Shown: piece after piece, positions 22,094-33,344 of the stretch | Numbering within the stretch: position 1 is the stretch's first letter | How the letters are laid out: every line of letters starts with the position of its first letter | Source of the DNA: Portunus trituberculatus | Lineage: Eukaryota > Arthropoda > Malacostraca > Decapoda > Portunidae | DNA length: 64,000 nt | Reading direction: 5' to 3' | NCBI RefSeq assembly: GCF_017591435.1 | Contig: NC_059299.1 | Location: 10,899,223 to 10,963,222 of the forward strand | The notes under the pieces: model-generated | The model's database searches: none | What the model was told of the DNA's origin: nothing | The model's input: only the letters and a program-made list of their open reading frames with translations | Translations under genes and position numbers: made by a program

Positions 22094-23820
22094 TTAATGA
22101 AATTGACTGGTCCGTGGTATACCAGGAAAGGGATATGCAATTGAAATACGATAAATTTATGGATTTGTATAACTCTGCTGTGAAAAAGTTTGTGCCATAT
22201 CACAGAAAGAGGACTTTAAATAATAAACAGTGGTTTAATAGAAATTGTGAAAAAGCAAAAAAGAACAAAGAAAAGGCATGGAAGAAACTTAAGAAAAACA
22301 GTGATGTATTATCAAGAGAAGTCTACAAAACAGCAAGGAATAGATATGTTGCTAAATGAATGTAAGGATCAATTGTTGAACCCCGTATTTGATATTGTGG
22401 AAACCTCCATACAAACAGGATTAGTCCCGAAAGAGTGGAAAAGAGCTGACATTGTGCCTATATATAAGAATGGTAGTAGAATGGAACCGCTAAATTATAG
22501 ACCAGTATCGTTGACTAGTATATTGTGCAAGGTATGTGAAGAAGTAATTAAAGCTAAGTGGAATGAATATCTAGAAAGTGAAAACATTCTGAGTGAAAGG
22601 CATTTTAGTTTCAGAAAAGGAAGATCGTGCGTATCCAATTTATTATGTTCTTATTCAAGAGTGACTGACATACTACAACATAGAGAGAGATGGGTTGATG
22701 CTATCTACCTGGACTTGAGAAAGGCCTTTGATAAAGTACCACACAATAAACTGATGTGGAAACTAAAGATGATTGGAGGAGTAAATGATAAACTAGCAAA
22801 ATGGATGGAAAATTACTTAATGGGAAGAGAAATGAGAACAGTGGTGAGAAGAAGGAAGTCCGAGTGGAGGAAGGTAACCAGTGGAGTTCCACAAGGGTCA
22901 GTGCTGGGTCCCATCATGTTTTTGATTTATGTTAATGATATGCCAGTAGGAATTGACAGTTACATGAATATGTTTGCGGACGATACTAAAATTATGAGAA
23001 GCGTAAAGAATGTGGAAGATTGTAACAAGTTACAGGAAGATCTTGATAAAATATATGAGTGGAGTAAGGAGTGGCAGATGGAATTTAATGTAGACAAGAT
23101 CCATGTTATGAAAATGGGAAGAAGTAGATACAGACCAAACAGGGATTACAGGCTGGGTGATGAGAAAATTAAAGAGACCAATGAGGAGAAAGACTTAGGA
23201 ATAACCGTACAAAACACCTTGTCACCGGAGAAACACATTAACAAGATTTTTTGGAAAACATACAACATGCTTCAAAATATTGGCCTTGCATTCCACTACC
23301 TAGATGAAGGAATGATGAAGAAGATATTATGTACCTTAATAAGACCCCAGTTAGAATATGCAGCATGTGTCTGGTCACCGCATATGAAGAAAAATGTGAG
23401 GAAGGTGGAAAGGGTACAGAGGCTGGCAGCAAGGATGGTACCAGGACTCAGGGAGTTAGACTATGAGGAAAGACTGAGGAAGCTGGGGCTGACCACATTA
23501 GAAGAGAGAAGAACAAGAGGAGACATGATAACTATGTATAAATTGGTGAACAAGATTGACATACTGGACAGAAAGTTGATAAAGGTGACCACAAGTAATC
23601 ATCTCCGAGGACATGGAAAAAAGCTAATAAAGGACATCTGTCTAAATGACGTGAGAAAATACAGTTTCCCGCATCGTAGCATTGATAAGTGGAATAAACT
23701 GAGCAGTGATGTCGTTGACGCGGTGTGTGTCAATCAGATGAAAGAGAGATATGACAGGAATGGACAAGGAGACAGGTCACAGAGAGCTTAGCTCGGACCC
23801 TGTAATACACAAATAGGTAA

Positions 23821-23821
<1 letters not shown>
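22094..23821 (+). mobile_element. LINE family B' copy with internal deletion and (CA)n tail
   Basis: The plus-strand relative of 53793-58547. It starts at the TTAA junction in the endonuclease-RT linker and jumps at about 22358 from NRYVAK-type linker sequence straight to LNECKDQLLNPVFDIVE of the RT fingers. About 400 bp present in the other copy are missing. The RT then reads open to 23791. The 3' end GCTCGGACCCTGTAATACAC then AAATAGGTAAATACACAC runs into (CA)n at 23822. Confidence 0.88.
22247..23791 (+). pseudogene. Family B' reverse transcriptase, longest intact frame (514 codons)
   Basis: Open from 22247 to 23791. After about 38 residues of out-of-context linker it contains WKRADIVPIYKNG, NYRPVSLTSILCKVCEEV, FRKGRSCVSNLLCSYSRV, YLDLRKAFDKVPHNKL, GVPQGSVLGPIMF, YVNDMPVGIDS and FADDTK (22973-22984). 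The thumb follows (KIFWKTYNMLQNIGLAFHYL, KKILCTLIRPQLEYA), then TTLEERRTRGDMITMYK and FPHRSIDKWNKLS at the C terminus. QFGFRKG is changed to HFSFRKG. The catalytic Asp pair is intact but there is no endonuclease, so it is a decayed retrotransposon gene, not a host gene. Confidence 0.85.

Positions 23822-23906
<85 letters not shown>
23822..23906. repeat. (CA)n microsatellite, about 84 bp
   Basis: A pure AC run directly continues the TAGGTAAATACAC 3' end of the family B' LINE. From 23907 to 24165 the sequence is AT-rich with nothing recognisable. Confidence 0.95.
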
Positions 23907-24165
23907 GGTATAATGATTAGCATTAAAATTAGATGGTTAAGTTTATTCATTCGTACATACTATTTGTACTTTGCAATACCTACATTATACACCATAAGAT
24001 CTTATATATATACTTTTCCTTTCTTTACCTTTTTGGAACCTTATATATATTCTTATTTAAACTTAGTGTTAATCCTATCAAGCAAGAACTAGAAAAGAAA
24101 AAGTATCATTACACTGAAGCCCAATTGGGTACACAGGGAAAAGTTCTTGAAACTGGCCCTCAGAA

Positions 24166-25549
24166 CTATCTTTGAATTAATGATTTCCTAACTTGTGTGG
24201 CATCCAGTTCATGTTCATCTTCATCTTCCAATAAATCAACTGCTTCCTGTGCCCCAACCTCAACATCTAACATGTCCACTCTTCTTGAAATAGCAATGTT
24301 ATGCAAAACAGCACATGCCATCACAATTCTTTTTGAATTGGGAAGTTTGGTTCGCAAGGGTATGCTTAAGCATGCAAATCTTCTTTTCAGTACACCGAAT
24401 GCCCTCTCAATACAGTTCCGTGTTTGTATATGAGCTACATTATACCTCCTATGATTTCCAGTTCTTGGAGCTAGGAGTGGAGTCAGTAAATATTCCCGAC
24501 TCGGATACCCACTATCCCCTAACAAATATAAACCCCTGTAATCTCCTTGATCTAGATTCTAGAAGATGACAGATACGACAATTAGAAAATATTCTTGAGT
24601 CATGTACGCTGCCAGGCCAACTTGCAACAACATGCATAAATTTGAGTACTGAATCACATATACCTTGGACATTTAACGAGTAAAACCCCTTTCGACATCT
24701 ATACATCTCAATGTTGTTCCCACCTGCACTCTGTATTGGAATATGTGTACAATCTATACACCCCAATACACCTGGCATACCAGCAATATCATAGAACTTT
24801 GAGGCCATTTGACATGCTTCTTCTGGTTGTGGGAATTTGATGTAGTCTGGTGCCAGGAAAGCAATAAGTTGAACAACCTCTCCAACAGCCCTGCATGCTG
24901 ATGATTTTGCAATATCCATTATGTCAGCTACCGTAAGAAGAAAACTTCCCGTGGCTAGGTACCGCAAGGTAACTAGCATCTTCAAATGCAGAGGAATGCC
25001 ACATCCTGTGGAAAGACATGCAAACATATACCAAGGGACTTAAGAAGGAGTTATATACTCCCTCTCCCTCTGCGTTGTGCCTAGTCTATTTATGAGGAAA
25101 ATACAGAGGAGGGGATCCCCAGGCCCCTTCGCTCCGTAAGTAAGAAAGACTAGAAAAAGTGTGGAAGAACCTTAAATTTCCCAATTCACTCCACATGAAA
25201 AAGGATGACAGAGGTGTGGAAAGAAATACAGAAGATGGTTTCACAGGTCTTGAATCAATAAGTATTGTAAAATATTCTATAGCAATATCACCATCCACAT
25301 ATATACTTAAATAAATAGCTACTGTTCCGTACCTGTGCCAAGCATGTCCACATGTGTACGTGGCCTAACTTCTTCAATGAGGTCTCGTACAGCATCCTTT
25401 GGCAGACGAAAACGCTCAAGGAATTCTTCACCAGAAAGATAATGAAATGGGTCCCTGCGATCTTTAGGTACAATGCGTGGAATCCTCACTCGTCGCAATT
25501 CTTCCATTTCATACATTTCTTCATCTATGATTTCTTCTAATGCAGCCAT
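24166..25549 (-). pseudogene. PIF/Harbinger transposase (HARBI1-like), one intron, one frameshift
   Basis: Minus-strand exon 1 (25549-25333) encodes MAALEEIIDEEMYEMEELRR and FHYLSGEEFLERFRLPKDAV, ending CACAG|gtacgg. An intron of 327 bp ends TTTCCACAG at 25006. Exon 2 (from 25005) restores the frame as LGTGCGIPLHLKMLVTLRYL. It then reads SACRAVGEVV, GCIDCTHIPIQSAGG (first Asp), WPGSVHDSRIFSNC, GDSGYPSREYLLTPL (second Asp) and IERAFGVLKRRFACL (Glu), giving the DDE_Tnp_4 triad. A one-base shift at about 24555 separates HLLE from GDYRGLYLLGDSGY; otherwise the frame is clean to the stop at 24166. Length (about 420 residues) fits the family. TTTTTCAG at about 25560 may be an upstream acceptor. Terminal repeats were not located. 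Confidence 0.85.
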
Positions 25550-25559
25550 GGTACCTGAA

Positions 25560-27594
25560 AAATGTAGTTTTTAATGGTCTGAAGAATACCTAGCTATTAA
25601 CAGCATATATTACTTAAGTCATTTTTATCTTTTTCTTCTGTTGTTCAAATGATACTATCATACATATAGGTACATACTGAAGCTGTTTACCACCAAAAGG
25701 GGAGTGGCCTAGACATACCACAAAATAGGAATTAAAGAATTCATAAACATAGGCTAGTTCTACAAAGACCTGGGCCCGAACTTAGCCATTAGGTACAGTA
25801 CATATGACAAGGTTAAGTAAAGATAGGTCAGGGTCATACAATAAAAACTATTTATTTAAAAGTTATCAAAATTATTCTTAATAAGGCAGATATGAGCTTG
25901 CTAGGCTGATATGATATGCACAGACAGTCAAAAATGATTTTATTAAATTAGGTTAGGTTTAGTTAGGTGAATTAAGGATAAGATGTTAGGTTAGTTTAAG
26001 TTAGCTTCGATTTGGTTAGGTAATTTTTGGCTAGGATAAGTTTGGTTTGATTTCATGGTATTATTTTATAAGTACGCCCCATTCACAGCGGTCACTTTCA
26101 TTGGTCTCAATAGTAAGATCTCATTGACTTGAACAAGAAAAATCCATATTATACCCACTGCAAATTTATATCAACGACATCACAGATTTTTTTTTTAAAT
26201 AATGGATATGCGGGTGGTGACAGACTCACTGGCGGTATATACTCCTCGTCTTATACTTCTGCCCACTAGGGCAAGACTGAGGAGTGGACGATTGGTTCGA
26301 TTTCACTGATTTCCTTTCCTGCATTTTGAACAGTTGTAGGGCATAGGTATGTTAGATTTGGGTCGGGTATAGGTGAGGTTAGGTTAAAATATGTTTGGTT
26401 TGTTTTCATTTCTGCCAATCTTACATTTCCGATTCTTCATATTGACATTTTCCATTGCAAATTGATGCTTCAGAAGTTATGACAATAAATAGGTTGGTTA
26501 AGTTATCTTGGTTAGGTTAGGTTAGGTTGGGTGGGTTAGGTTAAGTTGGCTGGGTTATTGTTTGCTTGGTTAGGTTACATTAGGTTCATTAATAGGATCC
26601 ATTCACTAATGTGTAATAAATCCATCAATAATGTCTTCTGATGTGTAGACCACCACAGAATCGAGTGTTACCTGCAAGCTGATCAAGGTACCGTTTATAC
26701 CTTTCCTCCATTGTTTCATCGGTCACCTTTTAATAGCCTTGAACTTAAAACTACAAATATACTAAAATATACAGCCTCATGACCATTTTCATTTATTTAT
26801 TCGTTTTTTAATTGTTTTCCTTGGTATGAGCTACGTACATGGTATTTCGGCTTCAATCTACTCCATTCCTTCCATATTATAGTTTTTGCCCTTTAATTCG
26901 TCCACTTACCTTTCTTAATAGTAGAAGCAGAATGTAAAAATTCATGTAATAATATATAAATAACAAGATTAATCATATACTTACCAAATTTAGTCAATGA
27001 AGTAGAGATGTGACAAGTCGATTAGGCTGTTTGTTGTTGATGTTTGGCGTGAACTCATCAGGCGACTACAGTAGACTTCAAAAATTAAAACGTATGTTTA
27101 ATATAGCATAAGTAAAGCTTTTTTGTACCATCAAAAAAAATTTGACATGGTAAATAGACTGAAATAAATTTAAGTACAGTTAGCTTCTTTTTACATTTGG
27201 AAATTTAAAATACAAGGCGGTAGCTTTGTTCGCCCGGACACTTGACCAATGTTTTGCAAAACCCCTCGACCAAAGTTCCAATCTTTGGTCCACTAGTGGA
27301 CAAAAAACAGATGGAAAAAGGCATTCTGGAACGGCGCAGGACACAAATTGCTTGGTTGGCTGCCTAACGGACCAAAAAGAAGTAATTCAGGAACTGGCTG
27401 TTAGACTCAAATGCCTCTGACAGAAAGAGAATGGAATACCCTACAACATCCAGTAGCTTACACATGAAAAGTCTAGCCATGTACTTTCACAGCAAGTCCC
27501 AACAACACATACTGGTCTGCCTGTGTCCCTTTGTAAAAAGACCCCATATTAATTTTTCTCAACAAATTAAGAGTGTGCTGTATTTTTCTTGCAG
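25560..27594. other. Gene-poor intron stretch with TTAGG-like repeats
   Basis: No convincing coding sequence. It contains scattered GGTTAGGTT-type sequence (about 25940-26050 and 26340-26580), including TTAGGTTAGGTTAGGTTGGG at about 26513-26532, the arthropod telomere unit in degenerate, interstitial form. It may include flanks of the Harbinger element. The last 60 bp form the polypyrimidine tract and acceptor of the next TRMT10C exon. Confidence 0.55.
26505..26545 (+). repeat. Short interstitial TTAGG repeats
   Basis: Four near-perfect TTAGG units followed by degenerate GGGTTAGG units. TTAGG is the ancestral arthropod telomere repeat. Such short tracts are common inside arthropod introns and are not a telomere. 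Confidence 0.6.
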
Positions 27595-27674
27595 ATATCT
27601 GACATGGGGGATTGGCAATAAATGCCTTACACTCAACCAGATCATTAACATCATGTTGGACTTTAAGATGACAG
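27595..27674 (+). CDS. TRMT10C: TRMT10C/MRPP1 homologue, exon following the 25-kb intron
   Basis: An 80-bp exon after GTATTTTTCTTGCAG and before AG|gtgagt. The first base completes the Arg codon begun at 2451-2452. The peptide YLTWGIGNKCLTLNQIINIM then LDFKMT continues the Trm10 domain just as in TRMT10C (LPLD-YL-W-IGNK-LTL-Q). It ends in phase 1 with one G of the next codon. In known family members the next residues are Gly-Asn/Asp-Trp and a basic PKRK segment. No exon encoding that was found in the next few kb. Confidence 0.88.
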
Positions 27675-29016
27675 GTGAGTTTGCATTTATTTGGGATTAA
27701 GCTTATATCATCTTACTTTCATACCCTCTGGTAATTAAGTAATAATAGAATAGTGATCTTAAGAAACAAAAATTCTAAGACTTGATTACCTCTTCAGAAC
27801 TAATTTTATCTACATAGTTTGTAACTACAAAACTGTACTGAACACTGGAATATCATGTTGACAAAAAGCTTAATATTAATAAACCCAGAAAATATATGAA
27901 ATGTTGACACCCAGTTAGTATTTAGTGTTCTGCTTGGGCTTCATAATAGGCTTTGGCAAGTAGATAAGATGGTGAGTGTAGGGTCGGGCAGACATTCATG
28001 CGTAGGTTCAAATCCTACCACATACCGCTTTGAAGCTATGCCATTTGTCAAGTGGTTTAAAGTTACCTACATGTCACCATGGTACCCAGGTTCTAGGTTG
28101 TTACACCAAGCTTGGGTGGTGATATGGGCCCTGATGTGGGTACCACTGTAAATAAAATTGCCTGCGCCACTAATGGGCAGCAGCTGAACAGCACTTCCCA
28201 CATATACTCTTCAATTATGCCTACAGGTGCTATAGACCAAAAAAAAAAAAAAAAAATGTTTTTTCATCCATTCGCCAGTTTTATGTATCAACTGAATAAT
28301 GACCTGTTTTAGTCTTATGTGTGAAAATAACAGGAGCATAATCTTCCAGTTCAGTGACAAGGAGGCTCATTGGTGGACTGACTTCATTTAAAATATCATT
28401 GTACACATTATGTATGATTTTTTGCTCTTGGTAAGTCATGATTAGATTATTTTTCCTTTCTTTTCTTTTTACACAAGAGGGAAAACTGCCAAGGGCAACA
28501 AAATATTAGAAAAAAAGGCCCACTGGAACTTTAGGTTTCCTAAAAGTTTTGAAAGAACTAGCATAAAGCCAGGGACAAATGTCTTGAAATCTCCCTCTTA
28601 ATCCTTAAATGGGAACGTGACTCCGTATGGAGTCATTAGTTAGTGGTTTGGAAAAAGCACACCATTTTTCACGCACACTTGGCTGCAAGGACTATGGGTC
28701 TCAGTCGAGTGTCTGTTGGTGATCAGATCTAGAGGAGGACTGACGGGCTCCTCGCTGGCGATGCTCTTTCCTTCCTAAATACGGGCTGTGACGCAAGGTG
28801 GACCCACAAAGTCTGTTTATGAAATATTGACTCATGAACTTACATAGCAGGGGGAAAACATTGTTTACAGGCCTGTATATGTGATATACAGGGCCGTAGT
28901 ACCTCTAACTCAAGCTAAATATGTTCTCCAGGATTTCATAAGAGTCCTGGTGCAGTTATTCTCTCGTTCTACATGTGTGTAATGTTATTATTTTTTTCTT
29001 CTGGTTTCTTTGATAG
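27675..29016 (+). other. Intron between TRMT10C exon 27595-27674 and the candidate terminal exon
   Basis: Contains a SINE (27957-28256) and, at about 28566-28600, a short sequence (GGGACAAATGTCTTGAAATC) similar to the 3' end of LINE family D at 11710. The rest is unassigned. A polypyrimidine tract TTTTTTTCTTCTGGTTTCTT precedes AG at 29015-29016. Confidence 0.5.
27957..28256 (+). mobile_element. tRNA-derived SINE with poly(A) tail
   Basis: The head has an A-box-like TGGTGAGTGTAGG (27970-27982) and a B box GGTTCAAATCC (28005-28015), spaced as in a tRNA promoter. The body is shared with 14290-14585 (CCATTTGTCAAGTGGTTTAA, GGTGGTGATATGGGCCCT, CACTAATGGGCAGCAGCTGA, CTACAGGTGCTATAGACC). An A-run of about 18 at 28239-28256 ends it. 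Two copies on opposite strands about 13 kb apart show it is a dispersed repeat rather than a tRNA gene. Confidence 0.8.
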
Positions 29017-29129
29017 ACAAATTTGACATGTCACATCCCTCTGGATTGTCTGACGAGAGAATACAGCAGCTGTTGCCTGAGCAAACTGTAGATCTTACTG
29101 GTGAAATAGCATTCACTGAAGCCTATTAG
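29017..29129 (+). CDS. Candidate terminal exon of the TRMT10C homologue
   Basis: AG at 29015-29016 after a strong pyrimidine tract starts a frame in the correct phase. G from the previous exon plus AC makes Asp, then KFDMSHPSGLSDERIQQLLP and EQTVDLTGEIAFTEAY, then TAG at 29127-29129 (36 residues after the junction). The phase match and the polyadenylation signal downstream support it. Against it, the peptide does not resemble the conserved basic C terminus of TRMT10C that I know of. It may be an alternative, lineage-specific or chance exon. Confidence 0.42.
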
Positions 29130-29715
29130 CCAGTCACAGCTGACTTGTGGCTATTTATAGAAAATTACATTTCCAGAAATTGCCTCTGTTTTCTTCAGAG
29201 CACCACAATGGGGTGAAGAGCATACAATTTATAGATAATTTTGAATAATGGTTTTTGTAATAAGTTCAAGCAAAAGTTACCATGATAGACCAAGTTGTGG
29301 GGTATGCAGATTCTTTTTATTTGTTTATTTATTTGTTTATTTATCAAAATTAGAAACAAAAATTGTTCATTTTCATTTAGTCAGAGCACCACATTTGGGA
29401 GGCAAATTAAAAATTACACACTATTTCTTAGAAAAAACAACTATTTTACTTTGACAGTATTCAGTCTTCTTACTTTTCTTTCCAAAGAATTTTTATTGAT
29501 ACGCTATATGGTAAAGTCATTATCTTTTTTCAATATTTTTTTTTTATAAATCATGAAAATTAAATATGAATATAAATTTCTGTGCTTTTTTCTTTCACCA
29601 TTCTACAAGATGCTTTCTTTTTCAAATCTGATCAAGTGTAACTCAATAAAGATGATCCATATATTTTTCTTTCTTCAATATTTTTACAGTGGGTTCAAAA
29701 GGAGTTAGGGTACAA
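29130..29715 (+). other. Putative 3' UTR and polyadenylation signal
   Basis: AT-rich sequence after the candidate stop. AATAAA at 29645-29650 (CTCAATAAAGATG) is the first canonical signal in a suitable position and is followed by a T-rich stretch. No other gene or repeat is seen before LINE D copy 2. Confidence 0.4.
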
Positions 29716-32700
29716 TTAGTGTGAGTGAAATTGGGCATTTCTATTTAAGGGCTAAAAGAAGTCAAGTCATAAGAGAATACAGAAGCAGGCAGGGAGTTCA
29801 AGAGTTTACCAGTGAAAGGTATGAATGATTGAGAGTACTGGTTAACTCTTGTAATACAGTGTTGGATGGAATAGGGATGAGAGGAAGAAGAAAGCCTTGT
29901 GCAGCAAGTCCACTGGAGGAGGGGAGGCATGCAGTTAGCAAGATCAATAGAGCAGGTAGCATGAAAATAGTGATAAAAGATAGTGAGAGATGCAACATTT
30001 CGGTGGTGAGAAAGAGGCTGAAGACAGTCCGTCAGAGGAGGGGAGTTAATGAGACAAAAAGCTTTTGATTCCATCCTATCTAATAAAACTGTATGAGTGG
30101 AACACCATCAAACATGCGAAGAATATTCCATACAAGGACAGATAAGAAGGTCCTTGTACAAAGCAGTTGGAGGGGCGAGAAAAACTGGTGGAGAAGATGG
30201 AGGACATTCAGTGTGGAAGAGGAAGACAGTTGAGTGTCATTGAAGAAGAGGAGATAGTTGTATGGAAGGTTGTGTTGTGTTGAGTTGATAGATGGAGAAA
30301 TTGAGTTTTTGAGGCTTGAAAACTACTAATTTTCTCTGACCCAGTCAGAAATCTTAGAACAATCAGAAGTCAGTTGTTATTTGGTGTCCTTGCGTGATCT
30401 GTTGACTTCCTGGAGGGTTGGTCGTTTCTGAAAGGATGTGGAAACATGTAGGGTGGTATCACTAGTGTAGGAGTGGATTAGGCATGAAGTTTGGTTAAGA
30501 ATGTCATAATGAATAATAAAAAGAGAGTGGGTGACAGCACTGAATCCTAAAGAACACCACTCTTTATAGATTTAGGGGAACAGTGGCCATTTGCCATGGC
30601 TGCAATAGAATGGTCAAATAGGAAACTTGAAATAAAGTTGCAGAGAGAAGGATAGAAACCATAGGAGGGCAGTTTTGAAATCAAAAGCTTCTGCTATGTC
30701 TAACACTACAGCAAAAGTTTCACCAAAATCTCTGAAAGAAGATGACCAAGACTCAGTAAGGAATGCCAGAAGATCACCAGTAGAGCAACCTTGATGGAAG
30801 ACATACTGGTAATCAGACAGAAGATGTTTAAGAATCTTCCTATTCAGGATAGATTCATAAACTTTAGACAAGCAGAACATTAAAGCTATGCATAAGGCTA
30901 TAGTTTGAGGGATTAGAACAGTCACCCTTTTTAGGAACAGGCTGAATGTAGGCAAACTTCCAGCAAGAAGGAAAGGTAGAAGTTGATAGGCATAATTGAA
31001 AGAGTTTGGCCAGGCTAGATGCAAGCATGGAAGCACAGTTTTTGAGAACAATAGGAGGAACCCCATCAGGTCCATAAGCTTTCCGAGGGCTTATGCCAGA
31101 GAGGGCATGGAAAACATCATTAGGAAGAACTTGATTGAAGACATGAAATAGTCTGAGAGAGGAGAGGGAAGGATAAGCCCAGAATCATCCAAGGTAAAGT
31201 TGTTAGGAAAGGTCTGAAAGAAGAGTTCAGCATTATAGACAGAAAAGATGGCAGTGGATGAAATAAAGGAGGGAACGATGAAGAAGTAAAGTTATTGGAG
31301 ATCTTTTTGGCCAGATGCCAAAAGTCATGAGGGCACTTTGAGTTTGAAAGATTTTGACATTTCCTATTTATGAAGGTTTGTTTGGCAAGTTGAGAAACAG
31401 ACTTGGTATAATTCCAGGCATAAATATAAAGTGCATGAGATTCAGGAGATGGAAAGCTCAAGTACCTTGTGTGGGCAACCTCTCTATCATGTATAGCATG
31501 AGAAAGGCTTTGTTAAACCAAGGTTTAGAAGGTTTAGGATGAGAAAAAGAATGAGGAATGTATGCCTCCATGCTAGACACTATCACCTCCGTTATGAGTT
31601 CAGCACACAGAGATGGGTCTCTGACATGGAAACTGTAATCATTCCAGGGAAAACCAGCATAATGCCTCCTCAGGTACCTCCATTTGGCAGAGATAAAATG
31701 CCATAGGCACCTAAGCTTTGGGGGATCATGAGGAGTGATTGATGAAATAGGACAAGGTATAGAAATGAGATTGTGATTGGAGGAGTCCAACGGAGAAGAG
31801 GGGTAACAGCATAACCTAAAGGATTAAAGGTGAGGAAAAGATCAAGAATGTTGGGCGTGTCTCCAAGATGGTCAGGAATACGGGTAGGATGTTGCACCAC
31901 TTGCTTTAGGTCATGGAGGATAGCAAATTTGAAGGCTAGTTCACCAGAATGGTCTGTGAAGGGAGAGGAAAGCTGAAGATGGTGGTGAACATTGAAATCT
32001 CCACAGATGGAGATCTCTGTGAAGGGTTAGAGGGACAAAATGTGCTCCACTTTGGAAGTTAAATAGTCAAAGAATTTATTTACTATAGTCAGAGGAGTTA
32101 GGGGGAGAGATAGACAGCACAGATAAATTCAATTAGAGAATAACTGTCAAGTCTAAGCCAGCTAGTGGAAAACTCAGAAGATTCAAGAATGTAGGCACAA
32201 GAGCAAGTTAAGTTGTTGCACACATAGACACAACATCCAACTTTGAAATGAAAATGAGAATAGAGAAAGTAGGAGGGAACTGAGAAGGGGATACTGTCAG
32301 TTGCCTCAGAGAGCTGTGTTTTGGTGAAAAGAAGATGAGATATAGTAGAGGAGAGGTGGTTTTCTGCAGATTAAAAATTAAATCTAAAATTGGAAATGTT
32401 GCAGAAGTTAATGAAGAAAAGGTTGAGGGGGGTGTCAAAACATTTAGGGTCATTATCATGAAAGCAATCCTACTTGAGGACATTTCTGGCTCCCTCCCCA
32501 GAAGGGGATTCCAAGGCTCAATTTGGATTCGTCATTTTTTTATTTTAAATTTCAAGTGAAGGGTGTGTGTGCGGTAAGTGCATGTAATTTTATTAGAAGA
32601 AGGAGAGTTGTCTTTAGAGGGCATGCTATGGCTGCTCCCTTGAGTTGTGAGACACAAAGGGAAATGTTCAGTGAGATCACAACTAGCTTTAATGGAAAGT

Positions 32701-32775
32701 TCACAGCACCCCTTGAACTAGTGCTATTAGACTTCGCTGGAAGTAAATTATCATCTCAGTAGGTGTCTACTACTT
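29716..32775 (-). mobile_element. LINE family D, copy 2
   Basis: A minus-strand copy matching 11691-15283 along its length, with the same 5' end (AGTAGGTGTCTACT at about 32765). It lacks the SINE. Recognisable parts are endonuclease pieces (32483-32208, 31900-31458: HPTRIPDHLGDTPNILDLFL, SSNHNLISIPCPISSI), the linker (31461-31120) and RT fingers (31075-30614: LPCLHLAWPNSF, LIPQTIALCIALMFCLSKVY, VVLDIAEAFDF). The thumb and C terminus follow at 30074-29745 (PPLTDCLQPLSHHRNVASLT, FIPFTGKLLNSLPASVFS). SDHN of the endonuclease is SNHN here. Heavily broken. Confidence 0.8.
29745..32490 (-). pseudogene. Family D pol, decayed
   Basis: The same domain order as the copy at 11694-15009 but more degenerate. 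The YSDD region at about 30460-30480 is disrupted (GGGTGGTATCACTAGTGTAG on the plus strand), and the endonuclease SDH motif is altered to SNH. At least seven frame breaks. Confidence 0.72.
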
Positions 32776-33344
32776 CCTGCTATGTTATGTAATGCATATC
32801 ATTCCATTGAATTTATCCCAGCTACTATTGATCATTCAACTTCAAGATCAATGGGTATGGAGGAACATTTTTACACAGGCCTAGCAACTGTATGATTGAA
32901 ATTTTTCAAAGTTCACTTCAATCTTTAAGCAACCTTTTGCTGAGCTTAAGATGATCATGGGCTCGTCTGACAAGATACATCCATAAGATTGCTCATCATC
33001 TAGAATTAGATAAAGAAGAAAAATCTTGATATTTAAGGTATCTTCATATTTATTTTTTTAATAGTATATAAGACCCAGGAGGAAAAACAGACACAGAATT
33101 AGAATTCCAGACTTACCCGTAAAGAAATTACTGAGATGATACTACATACTTAGTAAGGAGGACTTTATAGAGGAAAGAGTATGGAGTTGGTTATGTGCAG
33201 CATTGCAACAGGAGATAAAAGGCAAGTTCAGAAGTGCAGTTACCTTCAAATTAATATTATAAGATTGCAAGATATGCTGCATTGTGGTAGTACATCCAAA
33301 TCACGTAGAGGTGACAAATCGATGTCTCTTGATTCACATTCTGC
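32776..33344. other. Unassigned AT-rich DNA
   Basis: No frame or repeat recognised between LINE D copy 2 and the TTAA at 33345. Confidence 0.5.

Noticed and set aside
22247..23791. 514-codon frame as a possible host gene
   Set aside because: It is a LINE B' reverse transcriptase with an internal deletion joining linker to fingers and a (CA)n tail. There is no host gene structure.
26505..26545. Telomere or subtelomere
   Set aside because: Only a few TTAGG units, degenerate and inside an intron with host exons on both sides.
27957..28030. Functional tRNA gene
   Set aside because: A and B boxes are present, but no acceptor-stem pairing or anticodon arm could be fitted. The sequence continues into a repeated body with poly(A), so it is a SINE head.
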